The position numbers and the translations under genes are program-made. Of a stretch of 64,000 nt of DNA, positions 1 to 8,364 are shown one piece after another. The stretch's first letter is position 1; the number at the start of each line of letters is the position of its first letter. Below the pieces are notes generated by a model that saw only the letters and a list, made by a program, of their open reading frames with translations, had not been told where the DNA came from and did no database searches. Source of the DNA: Palauibacter sp022826685 (GTDB lineage Bacteria > Gemmatimonadota > Gemmatimonadetes > Palauibacterales > Palauibacteraceae); NCBI RefSeq assembly GCF_965221685.1, contig NZ_OZ244907.1, one strand, 5' to 3'.

Positions 1-114
1 ATTGACCTGCAGTCCGAGGAACAGCGAGAACGAGAACATGAGATAGATGAGTACAATGGCCGCAACGTGACCGACGACCCGTACCGCGACCTTCGACGCA
101 CTCCGATAATCCAT
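1..114 (-). CDS. N-terminus of a membrane protein, cut by window edge
   Basis: An open frame runs off the left edge of the window. The 38 visible residues begin MDYRSASKVAVRVVGHVAAI and continue into a hydrophobic stretch that looks like the first transmembrane segment. A purine-rich ribosome site (AAAGGAAGG) lies just upstream of the ATG at 114, which supports the start. Nothing more can be said about function because the rest of the gene is outside the window. It is read away from the DUF1330 gene pair on the same strand and could be the last gene of that group. Confidence 0.55.
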   Translation of the reverse strand, partial: MDYRSASKVAVRVVGHVAAIVLIYLMFSFSLFLGLQVN

Positions 115-128
115 GTGCGCCTTCCTTT

Positions 129-326
129 CTAATCCTCCGCGGAACGGTGCAGTCTCGTTTCCCTGACCGCCACGGCCATGGCTTCATCGGCTTCCAGCCG
201 GGCCTGCGCGCGGGCTCGGGCGACGATGTCCGTTGCCGTGTCGGTCGACCCGACACCATTGAGTTCGAGGCGTTCCTCGATGATCCCACGCGTCGAACGG
301 TCCTGCCTCGCCGAGGCTTTCTTCAC
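129..326 (-). CDS. small hypothetical protein coupled to DUF1330 gene
   Basis: A 65-residue charged protein starting at a GTG at 326, two bases after the stop of the DUF1330 gene upstream on the same strand, with a GAGGGAG ribosome site inside the end of that gene. The tight spacing implies translational coupling. The protein is rich in Arg, Ala and Glu and probably helical, with no membrane segment. A longer frame is open upstream but would run through the DUF1330 gene, so the short start is preferred. Function is not recognised; the size and charge would fit a small regulator or accessory protein, but that is speculation. Confidence 0.45.
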   Translation of the reverse strand: MKKASARQDRSTRGIIEERLELNGVGSTDTATDIVARARAQARLEADEAMAVAVRETRLHRSAED

Positions 327-328
327 GG

Positions 329-613
329 CTAGACTCCCTCGACGATCACGACCTCGCGGGTGAAGGCATCCGCAGCCGCCGCCAGAGCCTGCTGATGTCC
401 GGGGCTGTCGTAGAACGCCTGCGCGGACGCGGCGTCGGGAAAGCGCTGGACGACAACGACATCGGGCGTCTCGCCCTCGAGCGTGGCGCACTCGCGCGCC
501 CGGACGACGAATTCTCCGTCGGACTTCTCGAGCAGCGCCGTCGCCGCCTCCGCGAACGCGGCGTGCGCCTCGGGGTCCTGAACCTTCGTCCGAATCACGA
601 TATAAGCGGCCAC
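329..613 (-). CDS. DUF1330 family protein
   Basis: A 94-residue protein starting MAAYIVIRTKVQDPEAHAAF, with the layout of DUF1330 proteins: a small ferredoxin-like alpha/beta fold of the dimeric alpha/beta barrel group. The central stretch around VVVVQRFPDAASAQAFYDSP is the most typical part of the family, where the strand ends in RFP and is followed by a helix. The start is GTG at 613 with an AGGAG ribosome site eight bases upstream. Members are cytoplasmic and mostly uncharacterised. It heads a short operon with the 65-residue gene that follows. Confidence 0.8.
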   Translation of the reverse strand: MAAYIVIRTKVQDPEAHAAFAEAATALLEKSDGEFVVRARECATLEGETPDVVVVQRFPDAASAQAFYDSPGHQQALAAAADAFTREVVIVEGV

Positions 614-697
614 TGTCGGGCTCCTGTGGATTGCTGGGGCAGGTTGCTAGTTTTTATGCTTGACCTCACCATGCCCACCATGCGGTCCGGTGGGCGG

Positions 698-739
698 GCC
701 GGCAAGGGAGCCTCACGAGCCGGCAAGGGAGCCTCACGA
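698..739. repeat. 21-bp unit tandemly duplicated upstream of permease
   Basis: Two exact, adjacent copies of a 21-bp unit (first bases GCCGGCAAGGGAGCCTCACG) fill 698-718 and 719-739. They lie in the untranslated stretch about 70 bases before the permease start. A slippage-type duplication is the simplest explanation; an effect on leader structure is possible but not shown. Confidence 0.8.
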
Positions 740-807
740 CCAGGGGGGAAGATGGACGCAGGGGAGACCGGCACGCACACGAGACGAGGGGGGACGACGG
801 TCAGCCC

Positions 808-2574
808 GTGAGGCGGCGCTCCAACGAGGACCTCCGCTACGAGGTCGAGGATCGGCTTCCGGGGCCGGTCGCTCTGGGTCTCGGGGTGCAGCTCGCCGCG
901 ATGGGCATCAACGGGGTCGTGCTGATCCCGACGATCGTGTTTCAGGCGGGCGGCGCCGAGGACCTCGTGTTGTGGGCCGTGTTCGCCACCGTCCTGTCGT
1001 GCGGCGTGGCCTCGATGCTCCAGGGCGTGCGCGCGGGACGGATCGGGGCGGGATACGCGCTGCCGCACGTCAGTTCGGCGATCTTCATCGCCGTCTGCGC
1101 GGAGGCCCTGATCCAGGGAGGGCCGGGGCTGCTCGCGAGCCTCGTCGTCATCTCCGCGCTCGCCCAGGCGGCGTTCTCCGCGCGGCTCTCGCTGCTGCAC
1201 CGGGTGCTCACGCCCGTCGTCACGGGGACGGTGGTCATGCTCCTCCCCGTCACCGTGATGCCGATTCTCTTCGGCATGATCAACGAGCTGCCGCCCGGAG
1301 CCCCCGTGCCGGCCGCGCCGCTGAGCGCCGGGGTGACGATCATCGCCATCCTGGCGGTCGCGCTCCGGACGAAGGGGACGTTGCGCCTCTGGGCGCCGGC
1401 CATCGGGATTGTCGCCGGTTCCCTGGTCGGGGCCGCGTTCGGCATCTACGACACAGGTCGCGTGGCCGACGCCGAGTGGATCGGCGTCCCGGCCGGCGGG
1501 CTCCCCGCCCTGGATATCGGCTTCGGCCCCGCGTTCTGGGCGTTGCTGCCCGCGTTCCTCTTCGTGGCGCTCGTCGGCACGACCAAGTCGGTCGCCGTCG
1601 CGGTCGCCGCCCAGCGCGTGTCGTGGCGCCGGCCGCGGGCGGTCGATTTTCGCGCCGTGCAGCGCACCGTGGCCGCCGAAGGCGCGGGCAACCTGCTCGC
1701 CGGCCTCGCGGGAACGATGCCGAGCACGCCCAACGGGAACGCCGTGGCCGCCATCGAAGTCACGGGCGTCGCGGCGCGCCGGGTCGGCGTGGCGGCCGGA
1801 CTCGTCTTCTTCGTCCTCGCCTTCGTCCCCAAGGCGCTCGCCCTCATTCTCGCGATTCCCGACGCCGTCGTCGCCGCCTCCATCGCCGTGATCATGGCGA
1901 CGCTGTTCACCGTCGGGATGCGCGAAGTCGCGCGGAGCATCGGCTCGAACCCCCGCAACGGCCTGATCGCGGGCGTCTCCTTCTGGACGGGTCTCGCCTT
2001 CGAGTTCGACCTGATCTTTCCCGCCTACTTCGCGGAGTTGGCGGGCGGGCTGCTGAGCAACGGGCTGACGACGGGGGGCCTCGTGGCGCTGCTGCTCACG
2101 GGGCTCACGACGCGGCGGAAGCGCCGGCTCAGGGGCACGCTCGACATGGCCGAACTGCCCCGGATCCGGGAGTTCATCCAGGCGTTCTCCGCCCGGCACG
2201 GGCTGGCGGCCGTCCTCGACCGGCTCGAAGCCGCGAGCGAGGAGGCGCTGCTCACGCTCCTGCAGTCGCGCGAGGAGGCGGAAGCGGCGGGGGACAGGCC
2301 CGACGGCGGGAGGCGCGAACTGCTCCTGACGGCGAGCGAGGAGGACGACGAGGCGGTGGTGGAGTTCAGGGTCGGCGCCGCGGACAGCGACGAACTCAAC
2401 CTTCAGGACCGCCTGGCGTGGCTCGAGGCGGACACCCGGGAGGCCGACGTGGAGCAGGAGATCTCGCTCCGGCTGCTCCGGCACCTCGCCTCCTCGGTCC
2501 GGCACCAGCAGTTCCACGACGTGGACATCCTGACCCTCCGCGTCTCCGCCGTGCCCGAGCGCGACTCCGAGTGA
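808..2574 (+). CDS. NCS2-family nucleobase (uracil/xanthine) permease
   Basis: A 588-residue inner-membrane transporter with about a dozen hydrophobic segments in residues 20-440. The N-terminal part (PGPVALGLGVQLAAMGINGV) and the later AEGAGNLLAGLAGTMPSTPN stretch match the NCS2 family, where the equivalent of the latter forms the substrate site on the half-helix of TM10. Family members import uracil, xanthine or urate with protons. The C-terminal 150 residues are soluble and acidic, longer than in ordinary NCS2 proteins, and may be a regulatory appendage. The start is GTG at 808; no ATG fits. Substrate cannot be assigned from sequence. No purine or pyrimidine catabolic genes are adjacent. 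Confidence 0.85.
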   Translation: MRRRSNEDLRYEVEDRLPGPVALGLGVQLAAMGINGVVLIPTIVFQAGGAEDLVLWAVFATVLSCGVASMLQGVRAGRIGAGYALPHVSSAIFIAVCAEALIQGGPGLLASLVVISALAQAAFSARLSLLHRVLTPVVTGTVVMLLPVTVMPILFGMINELPPGAPVPAAPLSAGVTIIAILAVALRTKGTLRLWAPAIGIVAGSLVGAAFGIYDTGRVADAEWIGVPAGGLPALDIGFGPAFWALLPAFLFVALVGTTKSVAVAVAAQRVSWRRPRAVDFRAVQRTVAAEGAGNLLAGLAGTMPSTPNGNAVAAIEVTGVAARRVGVAAGLVFFVLAFVPKALALILAIPDAVVAASIAVIMATLFTVGMREVARSIGSNPRNGLIAGVSFWTGLAFEFDLIFPAYFAELAGGLLSNGLTTGGLVALLLTGLTTRRKRRLRGTLDMAELPRIREFIQAFSARHGLAAVLDRLEAASEEALLTLLQSREEAEAAGDRPDGGRRELLLTASEEDDEAVVEFRVGAADSDELNLQDRLAWLEADTREADVEQEISLRLLRHLASSVRHQQFHDVDILTLRVSAVPERDSE

Positions 2575-2607
2575 ACCGCGAGTCGCGGACGGGCTCTCAG
2601 ACCCCCT

Positions 2608-4965
2608 TCAGGGAGAAGCCGCGGGCATGAAATAGCCGACCCCGCGCTCGTTGCGGATGTAGGCCGGGCTGGCCGCGTCGTCTCCCAGCTTGCGACGCAG
2701 CCGCTTCACGACGGCCCGCACGAGTTTCGGGTCCGGCGCGCCCCGATCCCCCCGGCGCCACGCCTGGCGCAACAGCGACTCGTGTGTCAGCACGCGTCCG
2801 GCGTTGACCGACAGCACGCGCAGCAACTCATACTCGGTGGGGGTCAGCTGCACGGCCTCGCCCGCGACGTCGACCCGGCGCTGGTCGTAGCGAATGGTGA
2901 GGTCCTCCAGGACAAAGGGCTGGGGGCCGGAGACGCGTCGAAGGGCGGCCCGCACCCTTGCCGTCAACTCCGATGGAGAGAACGGCTTGACGATGTAGTC
3001 GGCCGCGCCCGCATCCAGCGCCCTGACGATCGTTTCGTCCCGCCCGTAGGCGGAGATCAGGATGACGGGCACGTCGCTCAGTTCCGGCACCCGCTCCATC
3101 AACGCGATGCCGTCGGTTCCGGGCAGCAGCAGGTCGAGCAGAACCAGGGCGGGCCGGTGCGTCGCGACGAGGCTGGCCACCTCCTCCGGGTCCCCGGTCA
3201 CGACCGGGGCGTAGCCCGCACCGGTGAGCGCGTCCCTGAGGTACCGAAGCATCTGCGGGTCGTCGTCCACCACGAGGATGCACGTCGTCTCCTGCCGCGC
3301 CGCGCGCGGGCTCGCCACTGCCGGGCCCTCGGCGACGGCTTCCGGCTCCCCGGCCACGGGCACCGTGAAGGTGAACCGCGCACCCTGTCCCTCCCCGTCG
3401 CTTTCCGCCCGGATCCGGCCCCCGTGCGCCTCCACCAGGCCCTTGCAGATGGTCAGGCCAAGTCCGGCCCCCGCCTCACGCCGCTCCCCGCCTCCGCCGA
3501 GCGCCGCGGCGTGCTTGCGGAAGAGGTACGGCAGCCGGTCCGGCGGCACCCCGCGGCCCTCGTCGCTCACCGAAATCGCCACATGCACGCCTTCCCGCAC
3601 CGCGTCGATCCGGATGGGCGCTGACTCCGGAGAGTACTTCGCCGCGTTGGACAGCAGATTGCTCAGGACCTGGACGATGCGCGCCCGGTCGGCCAGTACC
3701 CGCGGCAGGTCCGCCGGCAGGTCGATGTCGAGGTCGTGCCGTCCCGCGCCGCTCACGAACGTGCTCCGCGCCTGGTCCACGAGGGCCGCGACGTCCGCCG
3801 GCTCCGGTGACACCGACAGCGTGCCCGTGACGATGCGCCCGTGGTCGAGCAGCTCGGCGATCAGGCCGCGCATGTGGTCGGCCTGGTCGTCGATGACACG
3901 GAAGAACTGCAGCATCTCGGCCGGATCCGGCGGCGGCGAGGCGCCCAGCACGGTTGCCGTGGACCCCTTGATCGAGATCAGCGGCGTCCGCAACTCGTGA
4001 CTCACGACGCCGAGAAACTCGGCGCGCATGCGCTCGAGTTCCTCCAGCGGTTCCAGGTCCTGCAGCGTGACCACGACCGACACGACCGTGCCATCGTCCG
4101 CCTGGATCGGCGTCGAGTTGACCAGGGTCGTCACGCTCCGGCCGTCGGGGACCGAGAGCGTCATCTCCTCGGCGCGCACGATCTCGGCCGTCGCCAGGGT
4201 CTGCGCCAGCGGAACCTCCGCGAGGGCGACCTCCCGCCCGTCCGCGCGGCGACAGGTGATCGCCTCCAGCAATTGGGCCGGAGGGGAACCCCGCATGTTC
4301 AGCGCGTCGACGAGCCGGCGCGCCTCCGGGTTGAACGACACCGGCTCGCCGGTCGGCCCGTCGAATACGACGACCCCTACCGGCGAGGTCTCGATGAGGG
4401 TCTCCAGATCTGCCCGTGCCCTGCGCTCCTCGCGGTGCGCGCGCGCGTTGGCGATGGCGGTTGCCGCCTGGGCGGCGAACAGCGTCAGGATTTCCTCGTC
4501 GGCGTTCGTGAACTCGCGGCCGCCCTCCTTCTCGGCGAGAAAGAAGTTGCCGATGTCGATGCCGCGGTGCCGCAGCGGTGCCCCCTGCATCGTCCGGGAC
4601 CGCATCAGATCCGGGGAAAAGCCGAGCCCGCGGACGTAGTCGGGCAGGTTCCCCACGCGAACTGCCCCGCCAAGACGCCTGAAGTGCTCGAAGAGTTGCG
4701 GGCCCTCGGGCCAGGCGACCAGGTCGTCCTCCTCGGCCGGAGTGAAGCCGGAGGTGACGAACGCCTCGGTCCCTCCGGTCCCGTCGAGGGTGGCGATCAC
4801 GCCGTAGCGCGCCCCCGTCAGCGCGCGCGCGCTGTCGACGACCTCCTGCAGCACGGTGTCGAGGTCCAGGCTCGCGTTCGCGCGCAGGACGGCCGCGCTC
4901 AGTCTGGACACGCGCTCCCGGAGCGCCTCGATCTCTCCCTGCAACTCGCTGGAATTGCCCGTCAC
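2608..4965 (-). CDS. one-piece sensor kinase with receiver and winged-helix output
   Basis: About 785 residues that fuse a whole two-component system. Order: short coiled coil, GAF domain (roughly 15-190), PAS domain (about 195-310), HisKA dimerisation domain with phospho-acceptor H323 in SHELRTPL, HATPase domain (about 420-540, with DEGRGVPPD and GAGLGLTICKGLVEAHGG), receiver domain (about 555-675, phospho-acceptor D611 in LVLLDLLLPG, and YIVKPFSP) and an OmpR/KdpE-type winged helix (ending GVGYFMP). The output domain implies that the kinase binds DNA itself. The start is placed at GTG 4965 because AGGAG lies eight bases upstream; an ATG at 5007 is possible. A paralogue with the same architecture lies at 60930-63269. 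The signal sensed is unknown. Confidence 0.88.
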   Translation of the reverse strand: MTGNSSELQGEIEALRERVSRLSAAVLRANASLDLDTVLQEVVDSARALTGARYGVIATLDGTGGTEAFVTSGFTPAEEDDLVAWPEGPQLFEHFRRLGGAVRVGNLPDYVRGLGFSPDLMRSRTMQGAPLRHRGIDIGNFFLAEKEGGREFTNADEEILTLFAAQAATAIANARAHREERRARADLETLIETSPVGVVVFDGPTGEPVSFNPEARRLVDALNMRGSPPAQLLEAITCRRADGREVALAEVPLAQTLATAEIVRAEEMTLSVPDGRSVTTLVNSTPIQADDGTVVSVVVTLQDLEPLEELERMRAEFLGVVSHELRTPLISIKGSTATVLGASPPPDPAEMLQFFRVIDDQADHMRGLIAELLDHGRIVTGTLSVSPEPADVAALVDQARSTFVSGAGRHDLDIDLPADLPRVLADRARIVQVLSNLLSNAAKYSPESAPIRIDAVREGVHVAISVSDEGRGVPPDRLPYLFRKHAAALGGGGERREAGAGLGLTICKGLVEAHGGRIRAESDGEGQGARFTFTVPVAGEPEAVAEGPAVASPRAARQETTCILVVDDDPQMLRYLRDALTGAGYAPVVTGDPEEVASLVATHRPALVLLDLLLPGTDGIALMERVPELSDVPVILISAYGRDETIVRALDAGAADYIVKPFSPSELTARVRAALRRVSGPQPFVLEDLTIRYDQRRVDVAGEAVQLTPTEYELLRVLSVNAGRVLTHESLLRQAWRRGDRGAPDPKLVRAVVKRLRRKLGDDAASPAYIRNERGVGYFMPAASP

Positions 4966-5305
4966 TCGTCTCGCTCCTGTCCGTATCCCTTGAGCCCCAT
5001 GGCGCATGCGCCCCCGATGCGTCGGCTTCGGTATCGCCGACTTGTCACGAAACTATACCGGATTTGTCGCGCAACAAGCGCCGCCGCGCAAGTTCTCCGC
5101 CATTCGGTCTTCCGGGGCGCGCCGGTGGCGCCGACGGCACGGGTTCCGTTCGTCCTTGCAGGCGCTCGAAGGCCACGATAATCTCATGCGAATGAGCCGA
5201 TAAATCGTGGAATGATCGCCAAAGAATGCATTCTGCGACTCGCCAGGCGCGGCATCGGCGCGAAAGCAAGCCTGACACGCCGAATCTCCCCCGAGCCGGT
5301 GACAC
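4966..5305. other. intergenic region between divergent genes
   Basis: About 340 bases between the kinase gene (leftward) and a small winged-helix gene (rightward). It should hold both promoters. I see no convincing open frame, RNA gene or strong repeat in it. Confidence 0.5.
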
Positions 5306-5530
5306 ATGACCGAGGACGCCAAACGGATCCTGTTCGAGTTCTCCGACGGCGAACCGTTCGGCATCACGACCGTCTGCCGGCTGCTCAAGTGCCGTCAGGC
5401 ACGTGCGGAGCGCGCGCTCCGTTCTCTGATCGCCGCCGGCATGGCGCGCCGCTCGCGCGGTAACGACCGGATCTACAAGCTCACGCCGCTCGGCCGCGAC
5501 CTGGGCGAAACGCAGCGACGGTCGGCCTAG
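5306..5530 (+). CDS. small winged-helix DNA-binding protein
   Basis: A 74-residue protein (MTEDAKRILFEFSDGEPFGI...). The pattern helix, turn, recognition helix (CRQARAERALRSLIAAGMARR), then a beta-wing ending in YKLTPLGRDL is typical of compact winged-helix regulators of the MarR/PadR/DprA-C type. It has no ligand domain, so it probably acts as a simple DNA-binding protein. It is divergently placed against the kinase/regulator gene and could regulate it, which is inference from position only. Confidence 0.6.
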   Translation: MTEDAKRILFEFSDGEPFGITTVCRLLKCRQARAERALRSLIAAGMARRSRGNDRIYKLTPLGRDLGETQRRSA

Positions 5531-5579
5531 CAGCTCCCGCGGCCGCGCAGGCGCTGCGCCTGCCCCTGGAAGAATCGGA

Positions 5580-5882
5580 TCACGAGCGGAGTCTATCGGC
5601 CTGCTCGCGCAGGGCGTCGCGGTCCCGTTCCCACTCCGCCCACGCCTCTTCGCGCGAGGCCTCACGCCTGCTCTCGTCGGCGAGCCGTGCCGCTTCCTCG
5701 TCGACGGGTTCGAACCGCGCCCGGTCAGCCGCCTCCCGGTCCTCGGCGTCCAGCTCCGCCCGAACCTCACGCTCGCGACGGATCCTCGCCGGGATCAGCA
5801 CCTTGTCCTCGAGGATGAGACTCGCGCCCTTCCATACCATCAGGAAGGCCACGATCAGCGTCAGCTCGAGCACGATCAGCAT
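5580..5882 (-). CDS. membrane-anchored charged helical protein
   Basis: One hundred residues. The first 25 (MLIVLELTLIVAFLMVWKGA) form a single transmembrane or signal-anchor segment, and the remainder is a very acidic/basic helix rich in Glu, Arg and Ala that should form a coiled coil in the cytoplasm. GGAGG five bases before the ATG at 5882 supports the start. The length and pattern resemble small division- or envelope-associated scaffold proteins, but no family is recognised. It is the last of a run of leftward genes that begins with the beta-barrel gene at 7760. Confidence 0.55.
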   Translation of the reverse strand: MLIVLELTLIVAFLMVWKGASLILEDKVLIPARIRREREVRAELDAEDREAADRARFEPVDEEAARLADESRREASREEAWAEWERDRDALREQADRLRS

Positions 5883-5911
5883 GAAGCCTCCGGTCGGTCA
5901 GCGCCCGCGGG

Positions 5912-6289
5912 TCAGCGGCGGCGCGCCCGGGTCACCGCTTCCTTCGCTCGCCGAGCGTGGTCCAGGGCGTCGCGAGCCGCCCGCCCAACGGATTCGACCA
6001 CTTCCTCTACCCCCTCCCGTCTCTTCGGCGGAGCCAAGGCCTCGACGGCCCAGCGGCGGTCCTTGGCCCGTCCCGCGTGCGACTCGCATTCGATGAGGGC
6101 GAGGCGAGCCTCCTTCGTGAGGAGTATGGCATCCCTCTCGCGGGGGTGGAATCGAAGGGCTCGCTCGGCGTATGCCACCGCGTCATCCGCCCAGATGCGA
6201 GCTTCCCGCCTGTGGGTGATGGCCTCCTCGGCCCACTGGAGGATCGACTCGATCTCCTTCGGCTTCGGTTTGCCCGTCTTCCTTGCCAT
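5912..6289 (-). CDS. hypothetical helical protein
   Basis: A 125-residue soluble protein, strongly basic and helical, starting MARKTGKPKPKEIESILQWA. The central part (DAVAYAERALRFHPRERDAI) has the spacing of a single TPR-like helix pair, and the tail is Arg/Ala-rich. No membrane segment or catalytic motif is visible. It lies nine bases downstream of the DUF6624-like gene on the same strand, so the two are probably co-transcribed. Function unknown. Confidence 0.55.
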   Translation of the reverse strand: MARKTGKPKPKEIESILQWAEEAITHRREARIWADDAVAYAERALRFHPRERDAILLTKEARLALIECESHAGRAKDRRWAVEALAPPKRREGVEEVVESVGRAARDALDHARRAKEAVTRARRR

Positions 6290-6298
6290 ACCCGTTCC

Positions 6299-6901
6299 TT
6301 AGTTAGTGCGCCAGCCGACGCTTGCGGCCCATTCGTCGCGGGCCCTGGCGTACGCCTCGTAGTCTGCCGGCGGGCCGTCTCCCTCGGCGGTCGCCCGGGT
6401 GCGCGCCTCCTCCATCTGCTCGGCCAGCGGTGGGAGTCCGATGGCGCGTCGCCGCTCGTCCAGCCGCTGCGGATTCGCCACGGCGCCCGGCGAGAGTTTT
6501 CCCTCGGCGTCCCAATCGAACTGGGTCCCGTAGCGCTGCGGCCGGCCCTCGAAGAATCGGATCCGGTCCTCCAGCAGCGCCGCGTGCCGGGGAGACGCCT
6601 TCCCCTCGCGCGCGGCGGCCTGGAGGAGCGGCAGCGCCCGCCGGAGGAGGTCGGGTTCCGCGATCGCGTGCTGCAGGATCAACCAGGCGGCTTCCACCCC
6701 GTCGGAGCCGACGAGATCCGCTCCCGGCCATCCGACCGACTCGAGGATCCGACGAAGACGGCGCGCGTTCCGTTCGTGGACGCGGGCCATCCGTGGCTCG
6801 TAGCCGACCTCGAAGAGTTCGCCCGAAGCCGCGAGTTCGGCGCGCACCGTCTGGTCCCGCCGGGCCATCTCCAGGAGTTCGTCCCTGAGCGTCTCGTTCA
6901 T
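6299..6901 (-). CDS. DUF6624-like protein
   Basis: A 200-residue protein starting MNETLRDELLEMARRDQTVR. The N-terminal helix with RDQ, the stretch HERNARRLRRILESVGWPGADLVG and the later AWLILQHA...RHAALLEDRIRFFEGRPQRYGTQ match the conserved pattern I associate with DUF6624 proteins, in which the QxYGTQ segment is the hallmark. The family has no known activity and its members are common in Gram-negative bacteria. The open frame extends upstream to 7030, but the ATG at 6901 begins the conserved domain and is preferred; the extension overlaps the next gene. Confidence 0.7.
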   Translation of the reverse strand: MNETLRDELLEMARRDQTVRAELAASGELFEVGYEPRMARVHERNARRLRRILESVGWPGADLVGSDGVEAAWLILQHAIAEPDLLRRALPLLQAAAREGKASPRHAALLEDRIRFFEGRPQRYGTQFDWDAEGKLSPGAVANPQRLDERRRAIGLPPLAEQMEEARTRATAEGDGPPADYEAYARARDEWAASVGWRTN

Positions 6902-6929
6902 CGCTCGCCTCCGGTCTCGACGTGCGAAG

Positions 6930-7760
6930 CTAAGGCAGCCAGCGGAGCGTCGCGGTGAGGGAGTGGAGGCGGAGGTCGGCGCCGGTCGGGTTGATGGTGA
7001 CGTGCCCGAGTTGGCGGCTGCCCCCCTCATCGTAGCGGACGACCTCGATGTCGCCGACGGCGGTGCCGACGCGTCCGGCGTCCGTGTAGCGGTATCCGAA
7101 GTCCAGCAGCACGTCGGCGCGCAGGGGGACGGTCAGGCCGGCGGCGAGCATCCACGCGAAACTGTAGCCCGTGTTCGCGGGAAGCGACGTGGAGGGCACC
7201 GCGCCGGCGGGTCCCCTGCGGAGGCGGCCGGAGGGATCGTCGGGGCTGGGGAATCGCTGGATGTAGTCGGTGAGGCGGTAACGGTTCGCGCCCACTCCCC
7301 CGCCCACCCACAGGCGCCCCCCGCCGAGCGCCCCGAACTCCTGGAACCCCGACAGCAGCAGCCGGCGCGCGTTCATGCGTGCCTCGGTCGGCTGCACCGG
7401 CCCGCCGGCCGCGTAGTTCGATTGGCCGTCGTACGCGAACCGGCCGGTGACCGCCAGCTCCACCTGGGCGCGAAACGCCCCGAACCGGTAGCCCGCCGCG
7501 AGGCCGTACTCCAGCCCGGCCCCGAGCGTACCGGCGTCGGACTGTTCGTCACCGTAGAGCGCCGCTTCGCCCGCGTCCTCGCCGTCGACGAAGCGGATGT
7601 CGGCCGGGAGAACGGCGGCGACCCCGACGGAGATGGAGACCCGGCCAAGCCCGGTGGGTGCCTGGGCGGCGATGCCAAGTGGCGCGGCGCAGAGGCAGCC
7701 CAGGCCGAGAAGAAGACCGGCCAGGGCGGCGATGCGGCGGCGGTTGTCGACATGCGTCAT
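6930..7760 (-). CDS. secreted outer-membrane beta-barrel-like protein
   Basis: About 276 residues with a Sec signal peptide: charged NNRR-like N-terminus, hydrophobic AALAGLLLGLGCLCAAPL, then a cleavage site near AQA. The mature part alternates short amphipathic strands (YGLAAGYRFGAFRAQVELAV, LWVGGGVGANRYRL, LLDFGYRYTDAGRVG) and ends in LTATLRWLP, typical of small outer-membrane beta barrels of the OmpA/OmpX or porin type. ATG at 7760 has AGGTG at good spacing; a GTG three codons upstream is an alternative. Cargo or function is unknown. It is transcribed divergently from the ParD-like gene. Confidence 0.65.
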   Translation of the reverse strand: MTHVDNRRRIAALAGLLLGLGCLCAAPLGIAAQAPTGLGRVSISVGVAAVLPADIRFVDGEDAGEAALYGDEQSDAGTLGAGLEYGLAAGYRFGAFRAQVELAVTGRFAYDGQSNYAAGGPVQPTEARMNARRLLLSGFQEFGALGGGRLWVGGGVGANRYRLTDYIQRFPSPDDPSGRLRRGPAGAVPSTSLPANTGYSFAWMLAAGLTVPLRADVLLDFGYRYTDAGRVGTAVGDIEVVRYDEGGSRQLGHVTINPTGADLRLHSLTATLRWLP

Positions 7761-7821
7761 GGGCGTCACCTGGGTTCGGAAGGAAGGAAGAAGCTGTCAG
7801 CCCCGCCCGGCGAAGGCGAGA

Positions 7822-7846
7822 GTGTGTGGCAAATGTTGCTACACAC
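7822..7846. promoter_or_regulatory. palindromic operator candidate for ParD-like gene
   Basis: A 25-bp interrupted palindrome, GTGTGTGGCAA then three bases then TTGCTACACAC, pairs at 10 of 11 positions. It lies 24 bases before the ParD-like start and between two divergent genes. ParD-type antitoxins bind such palindromes to repress their own operon, so this is the likely autoregulatory site. Confidence 0.55.
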
Positions 7847-7869
7847 TGCCGGAAGTGCGAGCTTGCGGC

Positions 7870-8214
7870 ATGGCTATCAGACAGACGCGAAACGTATCGC
7901 TTCCTCCGCAGCAGGACGCGTTCATCGAGCGGCTGGTCTCGCGGGGACACTACCGCACCGCGAGCGAGGTCGTGCGGCACGGGTTGCGCCTGCTGGAGGA
8001 AATGGAGCAGCGAAGGCTCCTGGAGAAGTGGCTATACGAAGGGCTCACCGAAGAGGAACAGGAGAGGGTTCCGCCCGCGCTCCTGGACCGCGTTAGAGCG
8101 CACTTCCGCCAACTTGCCGACACCGCCCTCCGCGAGGTCGAGGACGACCGGGTGACGGACGGGCCCGCAGCCATGCAGCGGTTGAGAGAGCGAATCGATA
8201 CGGGTCAGACATAG
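7870..8214 (+). CDS. ParD-like ribbon-helix-helix antitoxin, orphan
   Basis: A 114-residue protein starting MAIRQTRNVSLPPQQDAFIE. The first 50 residues follow the ParD/CopG ribbon-helix-helix pattern: a short beta strand (RNVSLPP), helix one (QQDAFIERLVSRG), then Y-R-T-ASEVVRHGLRLLEE. RHH antitoxins bind DNA as dimers and block a RelE/ParE-fold toxin through their C-terminus. The C-terminal 60 residues are longer than usual. No ParE gene follows: the next frame is a terminator and then the IS1595 element. The gene is therefore an orphan, or its partner was lost. The longer open frame upstream (from 7597) is rejected because it overlaps the divergent gene. Confidence 0.7.
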   Translation: MAIRQTRNVSLPPQQDAFIERLVSRGHYRTASEVVRHGLRLLEEMEQRRLLEKWLYEGLTEEEQERVPPALLDRVRAHFRQLADTALREVEDDRVTDGPAAMQRLRERIDTGQT

Positions 8215-8292
8215 GCCGCCGTCATGCACGCGGCATGACGTGACGGAGATTGACGGCCGTCCCCCGCGCGTGTATGCGTAGGGGTACTTGCG

Positions 8293-8335
8293 CCCCGCCC
8301 GACACGCCGAAAGGCCTCGGGCGGGGTTATTTTTT
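8293..8335 (+). terminator. rho-independent terminator, site of transposon insertion
   Basis: A perfect 10-bp stem (CCCCGCCCGA at 8293-8302, TCGGGCGGGG at 8317-8326) is followed by TTATTTTTT. It ends the ParD-like gene. The last eight bases of the T-tract are the left copy of the transposon target duplication, so the IS1595 element inserted exactly into the terminator tail. Confidence 0.8.
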
Positions 8336-8364
8336 GGGAATTATATACTAGGCTTGACTTCGGG
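8336..8364 (+). repeat. left terminal inverted repeat of IS1595 element
   Basis: Twenty-nine bases that match the reverse complement of 11440-11468 without mismatch. Similarity decays just inside (a T/C difference follows). It contains the stop codon of the 53-residue passenger gene. Confidence 0.92.

Noticed and set aside
595..2517. Open frame of 640 residues antisense to the permease gene
   Set aside because: It has an Arg/Asp/Gly-rich sequence typical of the shadow frame of a GC-rich gene and no recognisable domain; the permease on the other strand is certain.
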